DNA from: Mycobacterium sp. Marseille-P9652
Lineage (GTDB): Bacteria; Actinomycetota; Actinomycetes; Mycobacteriales; Mycobacteriaceae
Direction: 5' to 3'
NCBI RefSeq assembly: GCF_902652685.1
Contig: NZ_CACRUY010000003.1
Location: forward strand, 173,345-237,344
DNA length: 64,000 nucleotides
Shown here: one piece after another, positions 54,329 to 62,673 of the stretch
How positions within the stretch are numbered: position 1 is the first letter of the stretch
How the letters are laid out: each line of letters begins with the position of its first letter
Position numbers and translations under genes: made by a program
The notes under the pieces: generated by a model
The model's database searches: none
Seen by the model: only the letters and a program-made list of their open reading frames with translations
What the model was told of the DNA's origin: nothing

Positions 54329-54745
54329 ATGGGACACCCTTGCGCAGCGAACCCGGAACTGTGGTTCGGCTACCCCGACGACGATGACGCTGACGGCGCG
54401 GCGAAGGCACGTGCCTACGAACGGTCGGCTACCGAGGCGAGGATCCAGTGCCTGCGGCGCTGCCCGCTGGCGCAGCAGCGCCGATGCGCGCAGCACGCCA
54501 TCGCGCACCGCGAGGAATACGGCGTCTGGGCGGGCGTGAAGTTGCCGGGCGGCCAGTACAGGAAGCGCGAACAGTTGGCCGCCGCCCACGACGTCCTGCG
54601 CCGGATCGCCAGCGGCGAGATCAACTCGCGGCAGTTGCCTGAGAACGCGATGTTGCTGGCTCGTCACGAGCATGATGCCGTGCCGGCTGCCGCGGTCGTA
54701 CTGCACCTGCCGGCCGCTCAGATCGGGCCCCGGTCCGCCGCCTGA
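54329..54745 (+). CDS. whiB5: Iron-sulfur transcriptional regulator WhiB5
   Basis: 138 residues; GAGGAGG 6 nt before the ATG. Four cluster cysteines: Cys4 (HPCAAN) and CLRRC...RRC in the WhiB pattern C-Xn-C-x3-C-x6-7-C; GVWAGVKL is the WhiB turn, followed by a basic region QYRKREQ for DNA or sigma interaction. WhiB5 in M. tuberculosis is a redox-sensitive regulator of secretion and persistence genes including ESX components. Adjacent to the Rv0023-Rv0030 cluster. Confidence 0.94.
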   Translation: MGHPCAANPELWFGYPDDDDADGAAKARAYERSATEARIQCLRRCPLAQQRRCAQHAIAHREEYGVWAGVKLPGGQYRKREQLAAAHDVLRRIASGEINSRQLPENAMLLARHEHDAVPAAAVVLHLPAAQIGPRSAA

Positions 54746-54812
54746 CAGTTTGCTGAGGGGGTCGACGGGGTAGTCGAGGTCGGCAACCATTGCCAACCCC
54801 GAAAGCCCAGCG

Positions 54813-56195
54813 ATGACGTTCGACCTGACACCGACGGCCGCGCAACACGACCTGGCCCGCCGGACGCACGAGTTCGCGGAGTCGGTGATACGCCCCGTTG
54901 CCCTCGAATACGACCAGCGACAGGAGTTTCCCTGGCCGGTGCTCGAGGAGGCGGCCCGCTGCGGCTTCTACAGCCCGCTGTTCTACCGCGATCTGATCGG
55001 CGACCCGACCGGCATCTCGTTGCCGATGTTCATGGAGGAGCTGTTCTGGGGTTGTGCTGGAATCGGTTTGGCGATCGTCATGCCGGCGCTTGCCCTGTCC
55101 GCGATCGGTCAGGCCGCGTCCCCCGAGCAGATGCTGCAGTGGGCGCCGGAATGCTTCGGGACGCCCGGTGACATCAAACTCGCGGCGCTGGCGATCTCCG
55201 AACCCGAAGGGGGCAGCGACGTCCGCAATCTACGCACGCGGGCCCGCCGCGACGGCGATGACTGGATCATCGACGGCCACAAGATGTGGATCGGCAACGG
55301 CGGGATCGCCAACGTGCATGTCGTCAACGCGGTGGTGGACGAGGAACTCGGCCATCGCGGTCAGGCGCTGTTCATCGTGCCGGGCGGGACGCCCGGCCTG
55401 AAACTGGTGCGCAAGCTCGACAAGCTGGGCTGCCGGGCATCGCACACGGCCGAGCTGCTCTTCGAGGGAGTCCGCGTCCCGGGCGCGAATCTGCTTGGGG
55501 GAGAGGAGAAGCTGGAGCACAAGCTCGCCAAGGCGCGCGAGGTGGTCGCCGGTGGCCAACGCTCCGGCTCGGCGACGCTGGGCACGTTCGAGCAGACGCG
55601 CCCGATGGTGGCCGCGCAGGCGATCGGCATCGCGCGCGCCGCACTCGAGTATGCGACCGCGTACGCCACCGAGCGCGAGGCGTTCGGCGGACCGATCATC
55701 GACAATCAGGGCATCGCCTTCACGCTCGCCGAACTGGCCACCCAGATCGACGCGGCGCGGCTGCTGACCTGGCGGGCGTCATGGATGGCGGCCAACGGGG
55801 TGTCGTTCGACCGGGGGGAGGGCTCGATGTCGAAGATGGCCGCGAGCGAGGTGGCCGTCAAGGCGACCGAGCGGGCCATCCAAACCATGGGCGGGTGGGG
55901 TTACATCACGGATCACCCGGTCGAGAAGTGGTATCGGGATGCCAAGCTGTACACGATCTTTGAGGGCACCAGCGAGATCCAGCGCATGGTGATCGCGAAT
56001 GCGCTCGGCGCCTCGGTGGGTGCGCCGCCGCTGCACGTCGTCCTCGAGCCGTCGGGGGGAGCCCTCAGCCGGGTCTTCGGTCGCGGCACCCCGCTGCGGT
56101 CGCGCGCCGCCGATCGCGCGCTGTCGATGCAGGATCGCGTCCCCGAGCCGGTCATGCGACTGGCGATGAAGGTGCTGCGGCCGCCCGGGAAGTGA
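54813..56195 (+). CDS. Acyl-CoA dehydrogenase
   Basis: 460 residues, slightly longer than the 380-400 usual because of a C-terminal extension (about 400-460). FAD/substrate signatures: LAALAISEPEGGSDVRNLRTRARRDGDDWIIDGHKMWIGNGG, and C-terminal YITDHPVEKWYRDAKLYTIFEGTSEIQRMVIA with the GTSEIQ motif; the catalytic glutamate is likely in IFEGTSE. Oxidises acyl-CoA at alpha-beta; chain length unknown. Probably first gene of a unit with the pirin and GNAT genes, 22 nt apart. Confidence 0.93.
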   Translation: MTFDLTPTAAQHDLARRTHEFAESVIRPVALEYDQRQEFPWPVLEEAARCGFYSPLFYRDLIGDPTGISLPMFMEELFWGCAGIGLAIVMPALALSAIGQAASPEQMLQWAPECFGTPGDIKLAALAISEPEGGSDVRNLRTRARRDGDDWIIDGHKMWIGNGGIANVHVVNAVVDEELGHRGQALFIVPGGTPGLKLVRKLDKLGCRASHTAELLFEGVRVPGANLLGGEEKLEHKLAKAREVVAGGQRSGSATLGTFEQTRPMVAAQAIGIARAALEYATAYATEREAFGGPIIDNQGIAFTLAELATQIDAARLLTWRASWMAANGVSFDRGEGSMSKMAASEVAVKATERAIQTMGGWGYITDHPVEKWYRDAKLYTIFEGTSEIQRMVIANALGASVGAPPLHVVLEPSGGALSRVFGRGTPLRSRAADRALSMQDRVPEPVMRLAMKVLRPPGK

Positions 56196-56217
56196 GCGGG
56201 CTACGGTCGAGGGGACG

Positions 56218-57201
56218 ATGAGCAACCTTGAAGTCGCGCCGGTTGAAGTTTCGTGCAGCGCATCGGAGGGTGCGGGCGTCGATGTGTTGCGGCCGCGCGA
56301 GGTCCCGCTCGGCGGTCCGCGCGCGATGCGCGTTCAGCGCACGCTGCCGCAACGGGACCGGTCGCTGATCGGCGCCTGGTGCTTCATCGACCACTACGGG
56401 CCCGCGTCGTCGCGCATGGACGTGCCGCCGCACCCGCACACCGGTCTGCAAACCGTGAGCTGGCTGTTCGGCGGCGAAGTGGAGCATCGCGACAGCGCCG
56501 GCGTCCACGCTCGGGTGTTGCCCGGCGAGCTGAACCTGATGACCGCCGGCGCGGGCATCTGCCACTCCGAGGTGTCGGTCGCGTCCAACGCGTTGTTGCA
56601 CGGCGTGCAGTTGTGGGTGGCACTGCCCGACTCCGACCGCGACACCATGCGCGACTTCGCCCACTACGTGCCGCCGATGACGGCGCTGCCCGGCGCGGTC
56701 GCGCGTGTCTTCCTCGGAGGTCTCGCCGGAAGCCGTTCGCCTGTGCTGACTTTCACTCCTCTGCTCGGGGCGCAAATCGACCTCGATCCTCATGCCCGGC
56801 TGGACCTGAAGGTCGACCCGGCATTCGAGCACGGCGTCCTGTGCGACATCGGCCCAGTGGAACTCGACGGGACGGTGCTGACGGTCGCCGAGCTGGGCCA
56901 CTGGGACCCGGGCAATGACACGCTGCACCTGCGCAACTTGGGAGATGCGCCGGCGCGGGTGCTGCTGCTCGGCGGGCCGCCCTTCACCGAAGAGTTGGTG
57001 ATGTGGTGGAACTTCGTCGGACGAAGCCACGACGAGATCGTCGGCTACCGCCAGATGTGGGAAGACGGCGACGAGCGCTTCGGGTCCGTCAGCGGGTATC
57101 AGGGTTCGGTAAGCCGACTGCCCGCACCCCCGTTGCCGGCCACCCGGCTGAAGCCACGATCGACACACCAACGAAAGGGGAGCACGCATGACGACAGATA
57201 A
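56218..57201 (+). CDS. Pirin-family bicupin protein
   Basis: 327 residues. Pirin signature FIDHYGPASSRMDVPPHPHTGLQTVSWLFGGEVEHRDSAG: the histidines of PHPHTG, the later HSE (GICHSEVS) and a Glu form the metal site of the N-terminal cupin. The C-terminal cupin (HLRNLGDAPARVLLLGGPPFTEELVMWWNFVGRSHDEI) is typical. Pirins are Fe-binding, some with quercetinase or regulatory activity. Its 3' end overlaps the GNAT start by 14 nt. Confidence 0.92.
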   Translation: MSNLEVAPVEVSCSASEGAGVDVLRPREVPLGGPRAMRVQRTLPQRDRSLIGAWCFIDHYGPASSRMDVPPHPHTGLQTVSWLFGGEVEHRDSAGVHARVLPGELNLMTAGAGICHSEVSVASNALLHGVQLWVALPDSDRDTMRDFAHYVPPMTALPGAVARVFLGGLAGSRSPVLTFTPLLGAQIDLDPHARLDLKVDPAFEHGVLCDIGPVELDGTVLTVAELGHWDPGNDTLHLRNLGDAPARVLLLGGPPFTEELVMWWNFVGRSHDEIVGYRQMWEDGDERFGSVSGYQGSVSRLPAPPLPATRLKPRSTHQRKGSTHDDR

Positions 57202-57517
57202 GACCGGCGCGGAGGTCACGGTAGCCACGGAGGACGGCAGGTACACCATTGCGGTCGACGGGAAGATGGTCGGCCTCGCCGACTTCGCCGACCGCGACAA
57301 CCAGCGCGTCTTCTACCACACCGAAATCGACCCGTCCTACGGCGGACGCGGCCTGGCCACCATCCTCATCGAGGAGGCGCTCAACGAGGCGCGGGGCGAG
57401 GGCAAGCGCATCGTTCCGGTGTGCTCGATGGTGGTCACCGTGCTCAAGAAGCACCCGGAGTACGACGACATCACCGACCCGGTGACCTCGGACGTCCAGC
57501 GGTGGCTGAACTCTTAG
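57188..57517 (+). CDS. GNAT-family N-acetyltransferase (YjdJ-type)
   Basis: 109 residues, with AAAGGGGAG 6 nt before the ATG. Short GNAT fold: YTIAVDGKMVGLADFADRDNQRVFYHTEIDPSYGGRGLATILIEEALNEARGEGKRIVPVCSMVVTVLKKHPEY; YGGRGLA is the acetyl-CoA pyrophosphate loop and CSMV..KKHPEY is typical of the YjdJ/COG2388 group. Cytoplasmic; acceptor unknown. Translationally linked to the pirin. Confidence 0.9.
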   Translation: MTTDKTGAEVTVATEDGRYTIAVDGKMVGLADFADRDNQRVFYHTEIDPSYGGRGLATILIEEALNEARGEGKRIVPVCSMVVTVLKKHPEYDDITDPVTSDVQRWLNS

Positions 57518-57582
57518 CAGGGTTAGGCAAGTCGAGAGACATCACAGGAAAGGCTTCTGGCGCTCTCAATTGCCGCCTCCAC

Positions 57583-58062
57583 CTAAGAGATGCCCTCGGA
57601 CAACGTCTCTTCGATATCTTCGATCGACCGTGGAATGAAGTGGCTGAAAATGGTGGCGTCGGGTTCCATCAAAATGGCATCGCCCTGCGGCGAATGTAAT
57701 TCCGCTATGCCCTCTGCTATCTGGGTCACCGACACCTCGTGGCTGTAACCAAGCGCGTACAACCGGGGTCCCAGGCGTTCCGCACCAACTATTCCCCGCG
57801 CCATCGACCCCCACTTCCAAATGAGGTACTTTTCGGCCAGCTCGAAGGTTGACAGTTTTGCAGTGTCGTTGTGGCGTTGTCCACGATCGTTGACGGTGTC
57901 GACGACCCACCAAGATTCGGTTTGGCGCAGGTGGAATTCATAGTCGGTGGCCTTGAACTTGATCGTGCAGTCGTCACACTCTCTCGAAATGGAAACCTCG
58001 TCGAGGCGGGAGATCGCAGTCCATTTGCGCCAATTTGTCGACAGCCGGCTGTAGTCCACCAT
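57583..58062 (-). CDS. Candidate immunity protein for the upstream TNT toxin (Imm61-like)
   Basis: 159 residues, acidic and tryptophan-rich (TIKFKATDYEFHLRQTESWWVVDTVNDRGQRHNDTAKLSTFELAEKYLIWKWGSMARG ... GYSHEVSVTQIAEGIAELHSPQGDAILMEPDATIFSHFIPRSIEDIEETL). Its ATG overlaps the toxin stop in TGATG (an upstream GTG at 58065 is also possible), the typical arrangement of toxin and antidote. Imm61-family proteins are encoded next to TNT toxins in mycobacteria; the assignment is by resemblance and context. AT content is visibly higher than the neighbours, suggesting horizontal origin. Confidence 0.7.
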   Translation of the reverse strand: MVDYSRLSTNWRKWTAISRLDEVSISRECDDCTIKFKATDYEFHLRQTESWWVVDTVNDRGQRHNDTAKLSTFELAEKYLIWKWGSMARGIVGAERLGPRLYALGYSHEVSVTQIAEGIAELHSPQGDAILMEPDATIFSHFIPRSIEDIEETLSEGIS

Positions 58063-59981
58063 CACTTACGCACCTCTCCCAAGTATCCCGACTCGACCAA
58101 GGCGTCGACTGGGGCGTCCTTACCGTCCGGCCCGATAACCCGATATTGCGTCCCCCCGCCAGGTTGTTTGAACCAAGGCGCCACTTGTGATTGTTCGATG
58201 TGAAAGCCCGAGGGTAGTGCGGCGGGGTCTTTCACGAAGTATTCATAGTATGGTTTCGCCGCACTGCTCGGTGGAAGCGACAGTTGCGCGAATGGCGTGC
58301 CCTCAGGCGCCAGATACGAACCGCCGGGGAGTCCGAAGCGGCTCAGGGCAGTACCCGCGGGCAAATGGGCGTCCGGGATGACGGTTCCCGGTATCGCATA
58401 GGGTTTGGTCGGCGACGCGTCATCCGGATAAATCAGGCTCCCATCCGGCTTCGTGAATTCCGGCCCGGGGTCAACCGGCTCGTAGCCGTGGAACAACGGA
58501 TGATCGGGTAGCAGCGGCGGCGGCGCGTGAGGTGTGGGCGGCGGGGCACCGTCGGGCGCCACGGGCGCGTGCGGCCCTGCAGGAGCATGTTCGCCGGGCG
58601 TCGCCCCGGCGTCTCCGGGCGGGACGTGCTCGACGACGGGCGCCGGTCCGGGCTGGGTGCCCGGGACGGGTAGCCCGCCTTCGTCCGGAATCGGTCCACG
58701 TGACGGAAACGCCGATTTGGCGAGCGCTTCACGCGTCTCGGCGAAGCTCGCAGCGCGGGCGAGGAGGTTGTCGGACGTCAGACCTTCCATCCCCCCGCGG
58801 CTGAGCAAGGTCTTCAGGCCTTGCCACGCCGCTTGGCCGCCCGCCTTCAGTTCGGGCCCGCCGAGCGCCAGCGTGATGGCGCTCCACAACGGCTCGGGCG
58901 TGGCCTCGACCTTCCCGGGATCCGGCGTGCGCATGCCGGTCAACTTCCCGCTGCTGAACGTGTAGGCCGTGCCGGTGGCCTGGTCGAAGAATTCTCCCGT
59001 GCCGTCCTTGAGCTGCCCGACGACCTGAACGGGCTGCCCGTCGGCTTTGTAGGTGAACGTGAAGTGCCCGTCGGGACCGACGTTGATCGAGGCGGGATCG
59101 ATGTTGTGGTAGTCCGGAATCTTCCCGAGGTCGTCGAGGGCCTTGGCGAGATCGGCCTTGAGCTTCGGCAGGGCGGCGTTGGCGGCTTCTCCCTCCGGGG
59201 ATCCGGGCCCGTGGGCATACAGGTCGGCCAAGGCCCTGTCGAGAGCGCCCTGCGCCGCGCGAACCTTGGCCATCTGGTCCAGCACCGCTTGGTCGGTGAT
59301 CCGCCGGATCTCGGCGAGCGCGGCCTGCTGGGCATCGGACGGCGGGGAGACGCCGTCAGCATCGACACCGTGCAGCGGTGCGCCGTCATAGCCGTCGTCG
59401 TGCAGGCAATCCACCGATTTCTGCAGGCAGTCGGAGTAGCCGCCGCGGATCGACAGAAGCCGGGCCAGCGCTGCTTTGGTGTCGCGAACGGCGTCGCCCT
59501 CGCACGTGTCGATGAGCGCATGCAAGGCATTGGCGTCCGCGGCGTCGACACCCTTTTGCAGCATGGCCACGGCCTGGCCGATCAAGTTCGCGAGTTCGCG
59601 CAGCTGGGCGTCCAACGTCGCGATCTGCGGGGCGGCGGACTGCTGCGCTTCGGCCAACGCGGCGGCGATGTTTTCGAGATGGACCGCGATCTTGGGCAAC
59701 TTCGGCGACAGCGCCCCCAGAGACGTCGTCACCCGCTGCACTTCGGCGGAATCGTTGATCGGGTGATCGCCGTTCTGGTGATTCCAGGCCACGTCGAAGC
59801 GACTGCGGGCTTGCTCGAACGCGTGATCGGCCTCGGCGGTGCAGATGCCTGCCTGGTGGAAGGCCTCGGCCAGCCCGGCGATCTCGGATGGCCTGCCGGC
59901 CTGAAGGCTTCGGTTGATCGCCCACGGATCCCCACCGGCCTCCGCCACCAGCGCGTCGACGTCTATGTAGGGCGAGCCCAT
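58062..59981 (-). CDS. TNT-domain (NAD+ glycohydrolase-fold) polymorphic toxin
   Basis: 639 residues from ATG 59981. An all-helical N-terminal region (1-300) resembles type VII/ESX-exported N-domains; then a linker, a Pro/Gly/Ala-rich disordered hinge (about 445-525) and a C-terminal TNT domain (about 535-639). TNT landmarks: SRFGLPGGSYLAPEGTPF with Arg548 and Tyr556, LPPSSAAKPYYEYFV, and APWFKQPGGGTQY. M. tuberculosis TNT (C-terminus of CpnT) hydrolyses NAD+ in host cells. Positions I align with its catalytic Arg780 and His792 are Leu567 and Tyr579 here, while Gln612 is kept, so activity is uncertain. No classical signal peptide. It starts 149 nt from tRNA-Leu and is coupled to the candidate immunity gene. 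Confidence 0.85.
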   Translation of the reverse strand: MGSPYIDVDALVAEAGGDPWAINRSLQAGRPSEIAGLAEAFHQAGICTAEADHAFEQARSRFDVAWNHQNGDHPINDSAEVQRVTTSLGALSPKLPKIAVHLENIAAALAEAQQSAAPQIATLDAQLRELANLIGQAVAMLQKGVDAADANALHALIDTCEGDAVRDTKAALARLLSIRGGYSDCLQKSVDCLHDDGYDGAPLHGVDADGVSPPSDAQQAALAEIRRITDQAVLDQMAKVRAAQGALDRALADLYAHGPGSPEGEAANAALPKLKADLAKALDDLGKIPDYHNIDPASINVGPDGHFTFTYKADGQPVQVVGQLKDGTGEFFDQATGTAYTFSSGKLTGMRTPDPGKVEATPEPLWSAITLALGGPELKAGGQAAWQGLKTLLSRGGMEGLTSDNLLARAASFAETREALAKSAFPSRGPIPDEGGLPVPGTQPGPAPVVEHVPPGDAGATPGEHAPAGPHAPVAPDGAPPPTPHAPPPLLPDHPLFHGYEPVDPGPEFTKPDGSLIYPDDASPTKPYAIPGTVIPDAHLPAGTALSRFGLPGGSYLAPEGTPFAQLSLPPSSAAKPYYEYFVKDPAALPSGFHIEQSQVAPWFKQPGGGTQYRVIGPDGKDAPVDALVESGYLGEVRK

Positions 59982-60130
59982 AGCACCGCCCGGAGATGCG
60001 CCGTCGCGCAGTGACGCCTGACCATGCCAACCCCCTGAACTGGCGATCACGGTACTTGCGCCAGCACGGACGTCAATTCACCGCGCGACCAGTCACCGGG
60101 GGACTAAGCAAGCAAGAAGAACACGAAAAG

Positions 60131-60213
60131 TGGGCGAAGGGGGACTTGAACCCCCACGTCCCGAAGGACACTGGCACCTGAAGCCAGCGCGTCTGCCATT
60201 CCGCCACTCGCCC
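60131..60213 (-). tRNA. leuT: tRNA-Leu (anticodon CAG)
   Basis: Read on the minus strand: acceptor GGGCGAG pairs with TTCGCCC (one G-T), D-loop GGCGGAATGGCAGACGC, anticodon stem CTGGC/GCCAG around loop TTCAGGT with anticodon CAG, a long type II variable arm TGTCCTTCGGGACG, and the T arm GGGGG-TTCAAGT-CCCCC. Discriminator A; CCA not encoded. Corresponds to leuT between fhaA and Rv0021c in M. tuberculosis. tRNA 3' ends are common integration sites; here the 3' end faces the toxin gene. Confidence 0.95.
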
Positions 60214-60446
60214 GGGGAAACGACCGATGGACCATACCACTGTAATAGCCACATTCCCCAATCGCCCCGGTGGCCCTGCGGGCTTCGCCCGTACCGCTCT
60301 GACCTGGGCCGACGCGATTCTCAGAGTTCTCGAGGTGCCGCGGTGAGGCGGTGTCCCGATACCATGCGTAGGTGATACGACACCCGGGCGGCCCGTTTGC
60401 CTCGCGCCGGCGATCTGACGCCACACGTGCGGACGAACGCTGATCG

Positions 60447-62090
60447 ATGAATAGCCACCGGGGGCTCGCGGCGCGGATCGAGCGCAAGCTCGAGGCGACG
60501 GTCGACAACGCGTTCGCCCGGGTGTTCGGGGGAGCGATCGTGCCGCAGGAGATTGAAGGCGTACTGCGCAGGGAAGCCGAGAGCGGCGTCCAGACGCTCC
60601 AGGGAAATCGCCTTTTGGCCCCCAACGAATACATCATTACCCTCGGTATGCACGACTTCGAGAAGGTGGGCGCCGACCCGGATCTCACGTCGGGCACATT
60701 CGCTCGGTACTTGGCTGACTACATTCAGGAACAGGGGTGGCAAACGTATGGTGAGGTGGTCGTCCGGTTCGAGCAGTCGTCGAACCTGCGTACCGGCCAG
60801 TACCGCGCCAGTGGTGCTGTCAACCCCGATGCCCAGCCCCGCCCGACGGTCGATGATCCCGTCCAGCGACAATCAAATAACGCGTTCGGCGCAGAACGAG
60901 GAGTAGCAATGACCGACAATCCAAGCTACCGCGGGGGTCCGGGGCCGCAACGGCCCGGTGAAGAGTACTACGACGACCGCTACGGGCGTCCGCAGGACGA
61001 TCCGCGCGGGGGCCCGGAACCGCAGGGCGGCCCCGACCAGGGCGGCTACCCGCAGCAGGGCGGCTACCCGCAGCAGCAGGGCTACCCGCCGCCGCGGCAG
61101 CCCGAACAGGGTGGCTACCCCGAGCAAGGCGGCTACCCCCCGCAAGGCGGCTACCCCGAGCAGGGCGGGTACCCGGGCCAGGCTGGTTATCAGCAGGGCG
61201 GCTACCCCGAGCAGCGCGGCTACCAGGGCCAGGGCGGCTACCCAGACCAGCAGGGCGGCTACCCCCAGCAAGGCGGCTACCCCGAGCAGCGCGGCTACCA
61301 GGAACCGGAGCACGGCGGTTATCCACCGTCGTACGAGCAACGGCCTCCCGCGCCGGCCGGATACGGCGGCCAGGCCCCCCAGGGCTACGACCAGGGATAC
61401 CGGCAGGGCGGCGGCTACGGACCCCCCGCCGGCACGCAGCCCGGTGCGCCGCAGGGCTACGGCGATTACGGCGACTACAACCGTGGCCCCGCCCCTCAGC
61501 AGGAGGCCGGCTACGCCCCTCCGGCCCCACCGGAGCAGCGCCCCGCTTACCCCGAGCAGGGCGGCGGGTACGAGCAGGGTTACCAGCAAGGCGGTGGATA
61601 CGGCCGCCAGGATTACGGCCAGGGCGACTACACCCAGTACGCCGAACCCGTCCCCGGCGGCTACGGCGCTCAGGGCGGTGGCTATGGCGAGACGGCCAAC
61701 CGTGACTACGAATACGGCCAGCCCGCCGACTACGGTCAGCCGGCTGACTACGGGCAGGCGGGTGGCTACGGCGCCTACGGTCAGGGCGGCTACGGGGCCG
61801 CCGGGTCGTCGGTCACGCTGCAGCTCGACGACGGCAGCGGGCGCACTTACCAGCTGCGCGAGGGCGCCAACATCGTCGGCCGCGGCCAGGACGCGCAGTT
61901 CCGGTTGCCCGACACCGGCGTCTCGCGCCGTCACCTGGAGATCCGGTGGGACGGCCAGGTCGCGCTCCTCACCGACCTCAACTCCACCAACGGGACCACC
62001 GTCAACAACGCCCCGGTTCAGGAATGGCAGTTGGCTGACGGCGACGTGATCCGTCTGGGCCACTCGGAGATCATCGTCCGCATCCACTGA
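60447..62090 (+). CDS. fhaA: FHA-domain protein FhaA
   Basis: 547 residues. N-terminal DUF3662 domain (1-125; [76 protein letters not shown]), a very long Gly/Tyr/Pro/Gln-rich disordered region (about 165-450), and a C-terminal FHA domain (about 465-547; [38 protein letters not shown]) with the phosphothreonine-binding Arg, Ser and Asn. In M. tuberculosis it binds phosphorylated MviN and PknA/B-phosphorylated partners to control peptidoglycan synthesis at the pole and septum. First gene of the fhaA-fhaB-pstP signalling operon. Confidence 0.96.
   Translation: MNSHRGLAARIERKLEATVDNAFARVFGGAIVPQEIEGVLRREAESGVQTLQGNRLLAPNEYIITLGMHDFEKVGADPDLTSGTFARYLADYIQEQGWQTYGEVVVRFEQSSNLRTGQYRASGAVNPDAQPRPTVDDPVQRQSNNAFGAERGVAMTDNPSYRGGPGPQRPGEEYYDDRYGRPQDDPRGGPEPQGGPDQGGYPQQGGYPQQQGYPPPRQPEQGGYPEQGGYPPQGGYPEQGGYPGQAGYQQGGYPEQRGYQGQGGYPDQQGGYPQQGGYPEQRGYQEPEHGGYPPSYEQRPPAPAGYGGQAPQGYDQGYRQGGGYGPPAGTQPGAPQGYGDYGDYNRGPAPQQEAGYAPPAPPEQRPAYPEQGGGYEQGYQQGGGYGRQDYGQGDYTQYAEPVPGGYGAQGGGYGETANRDYEYGQPADYGQPADYGQAGGYGAYGQGGYGAAGSSVTLQLDDGSGRTYQLREGANIVGRGQDAQFRLPDTGVSRRHLEIRWDGQVALLTDLNSTNGTTVNNAPVQEWQLADGDVIRLGHSEIIVRIH
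61030..61320 (+). repeat. Tandem GGYP-Q/E-Q coding repeats in fhaA
   Basis: About 20 short, imperfect repeats of the unit GGY-P-(Q/E/P)-(Q)-(G), DNA unit close to GGCGGCTACCCCGAGCAG. The same kind of tract is in the tuberculosis protein. It encodes a low-complexity, tyrosine-rich region likely to be disordered and a possible phase-separation or phosphorylation segment. Copy number is prone to slippage. Not a CRISPR array: no spacers. Confidence 0.85.
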
Positions 62091-62205
62091 ACCCGCCGGC
62101 TCGACGCTGCCGTGCTTCGCCCCGTGCCGACCTGCGTCCAAGTATCGTGACGTTGCCGATGTGCTGGGCGCGGGGGATGTGACGCCAGGACGGAAAGGAC
62201 GCCAG

Positions 62206-62673
62206 ATGCAGGGACTCGTACTGCAGCTGACGCGTGCCGGTTTTCTGATGTTGCTCTGGGTCTTCATCTGGTCGGTGCTGCGCATCCTGCGGACCGACAT
62301 CTACGCGCCGACGGGGGCGGTCATGGTGCGACGCGGCCTCACACTGCGCAGCACGCTGCTGCCTTCGCGGCAACGCGGGCACGCCGCCCGCTACCTCGTG
62401 GTCACCGAGGGCTCGCTGGCGGGCGCGCGGATCACCCTCAGCGGGCAGCCGGTCCTGATCGGACGCGCTGACGATTCGACACTGGTGTTGACCGACGACT
62501 ACGCCTCGACGCGGCACGCCCGGCTGTCTCAGCGCGGGTCGGAATGGTACGTCGAAGATCTAGGATCGACCAACGGCACTTACCTCGACAGGGCAAAGGT
62601 GACGACTGCGGTACGAGTTCCGATGGGTACGCCGATCCGGATCGGCAAGACGGCGATCGAGCTGCGCCCGTGA
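62206..62673 (+). CDS. fhaB: FHA-domain membrane protein FhaB (FipA)
   Basis: 155 residues, the same length as the tuberculosis protein; GGAAAGGA 6 nt before ATG 62206. One N-terminal membrane helix (LTRAGFLMLLWVFIWSVLRIL), then an FHA domain: VLIGRADDSTLVLTDDYASTRHARLSQRGSEWYVEDLGSTNGTYLDRAKV with the phosphothreonine-binding Arg, Ser and Asn. FhaB recruits phosphorylated partners at the divisome (FtsZ and FtsQ complex under oxidative stress). Its stop overlaps the pstP start in GTGA. Confidence 0.96.
   Translation: MQGLVLQLTRAGFLMLLWVFIWSVLRILRTDIYAPTGAVMVRRGLTLRSTLLPSRQRGHAARYLVVTEGSLAGARITLSGQPVLIGRADDSTLVLTDDYASTRHARLSQRGSEWYVEDLGSTNGTYLDRAKVTTAVRVPMGTPIRIGKTAIELRP

Noticed and set aside
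61030-61320. Possible CRISPR-like repeats
   Set aside because: The repeats are directly tandem, in frame and encode GGYP(Q/E)Q units of FhaA; no unique spacers.
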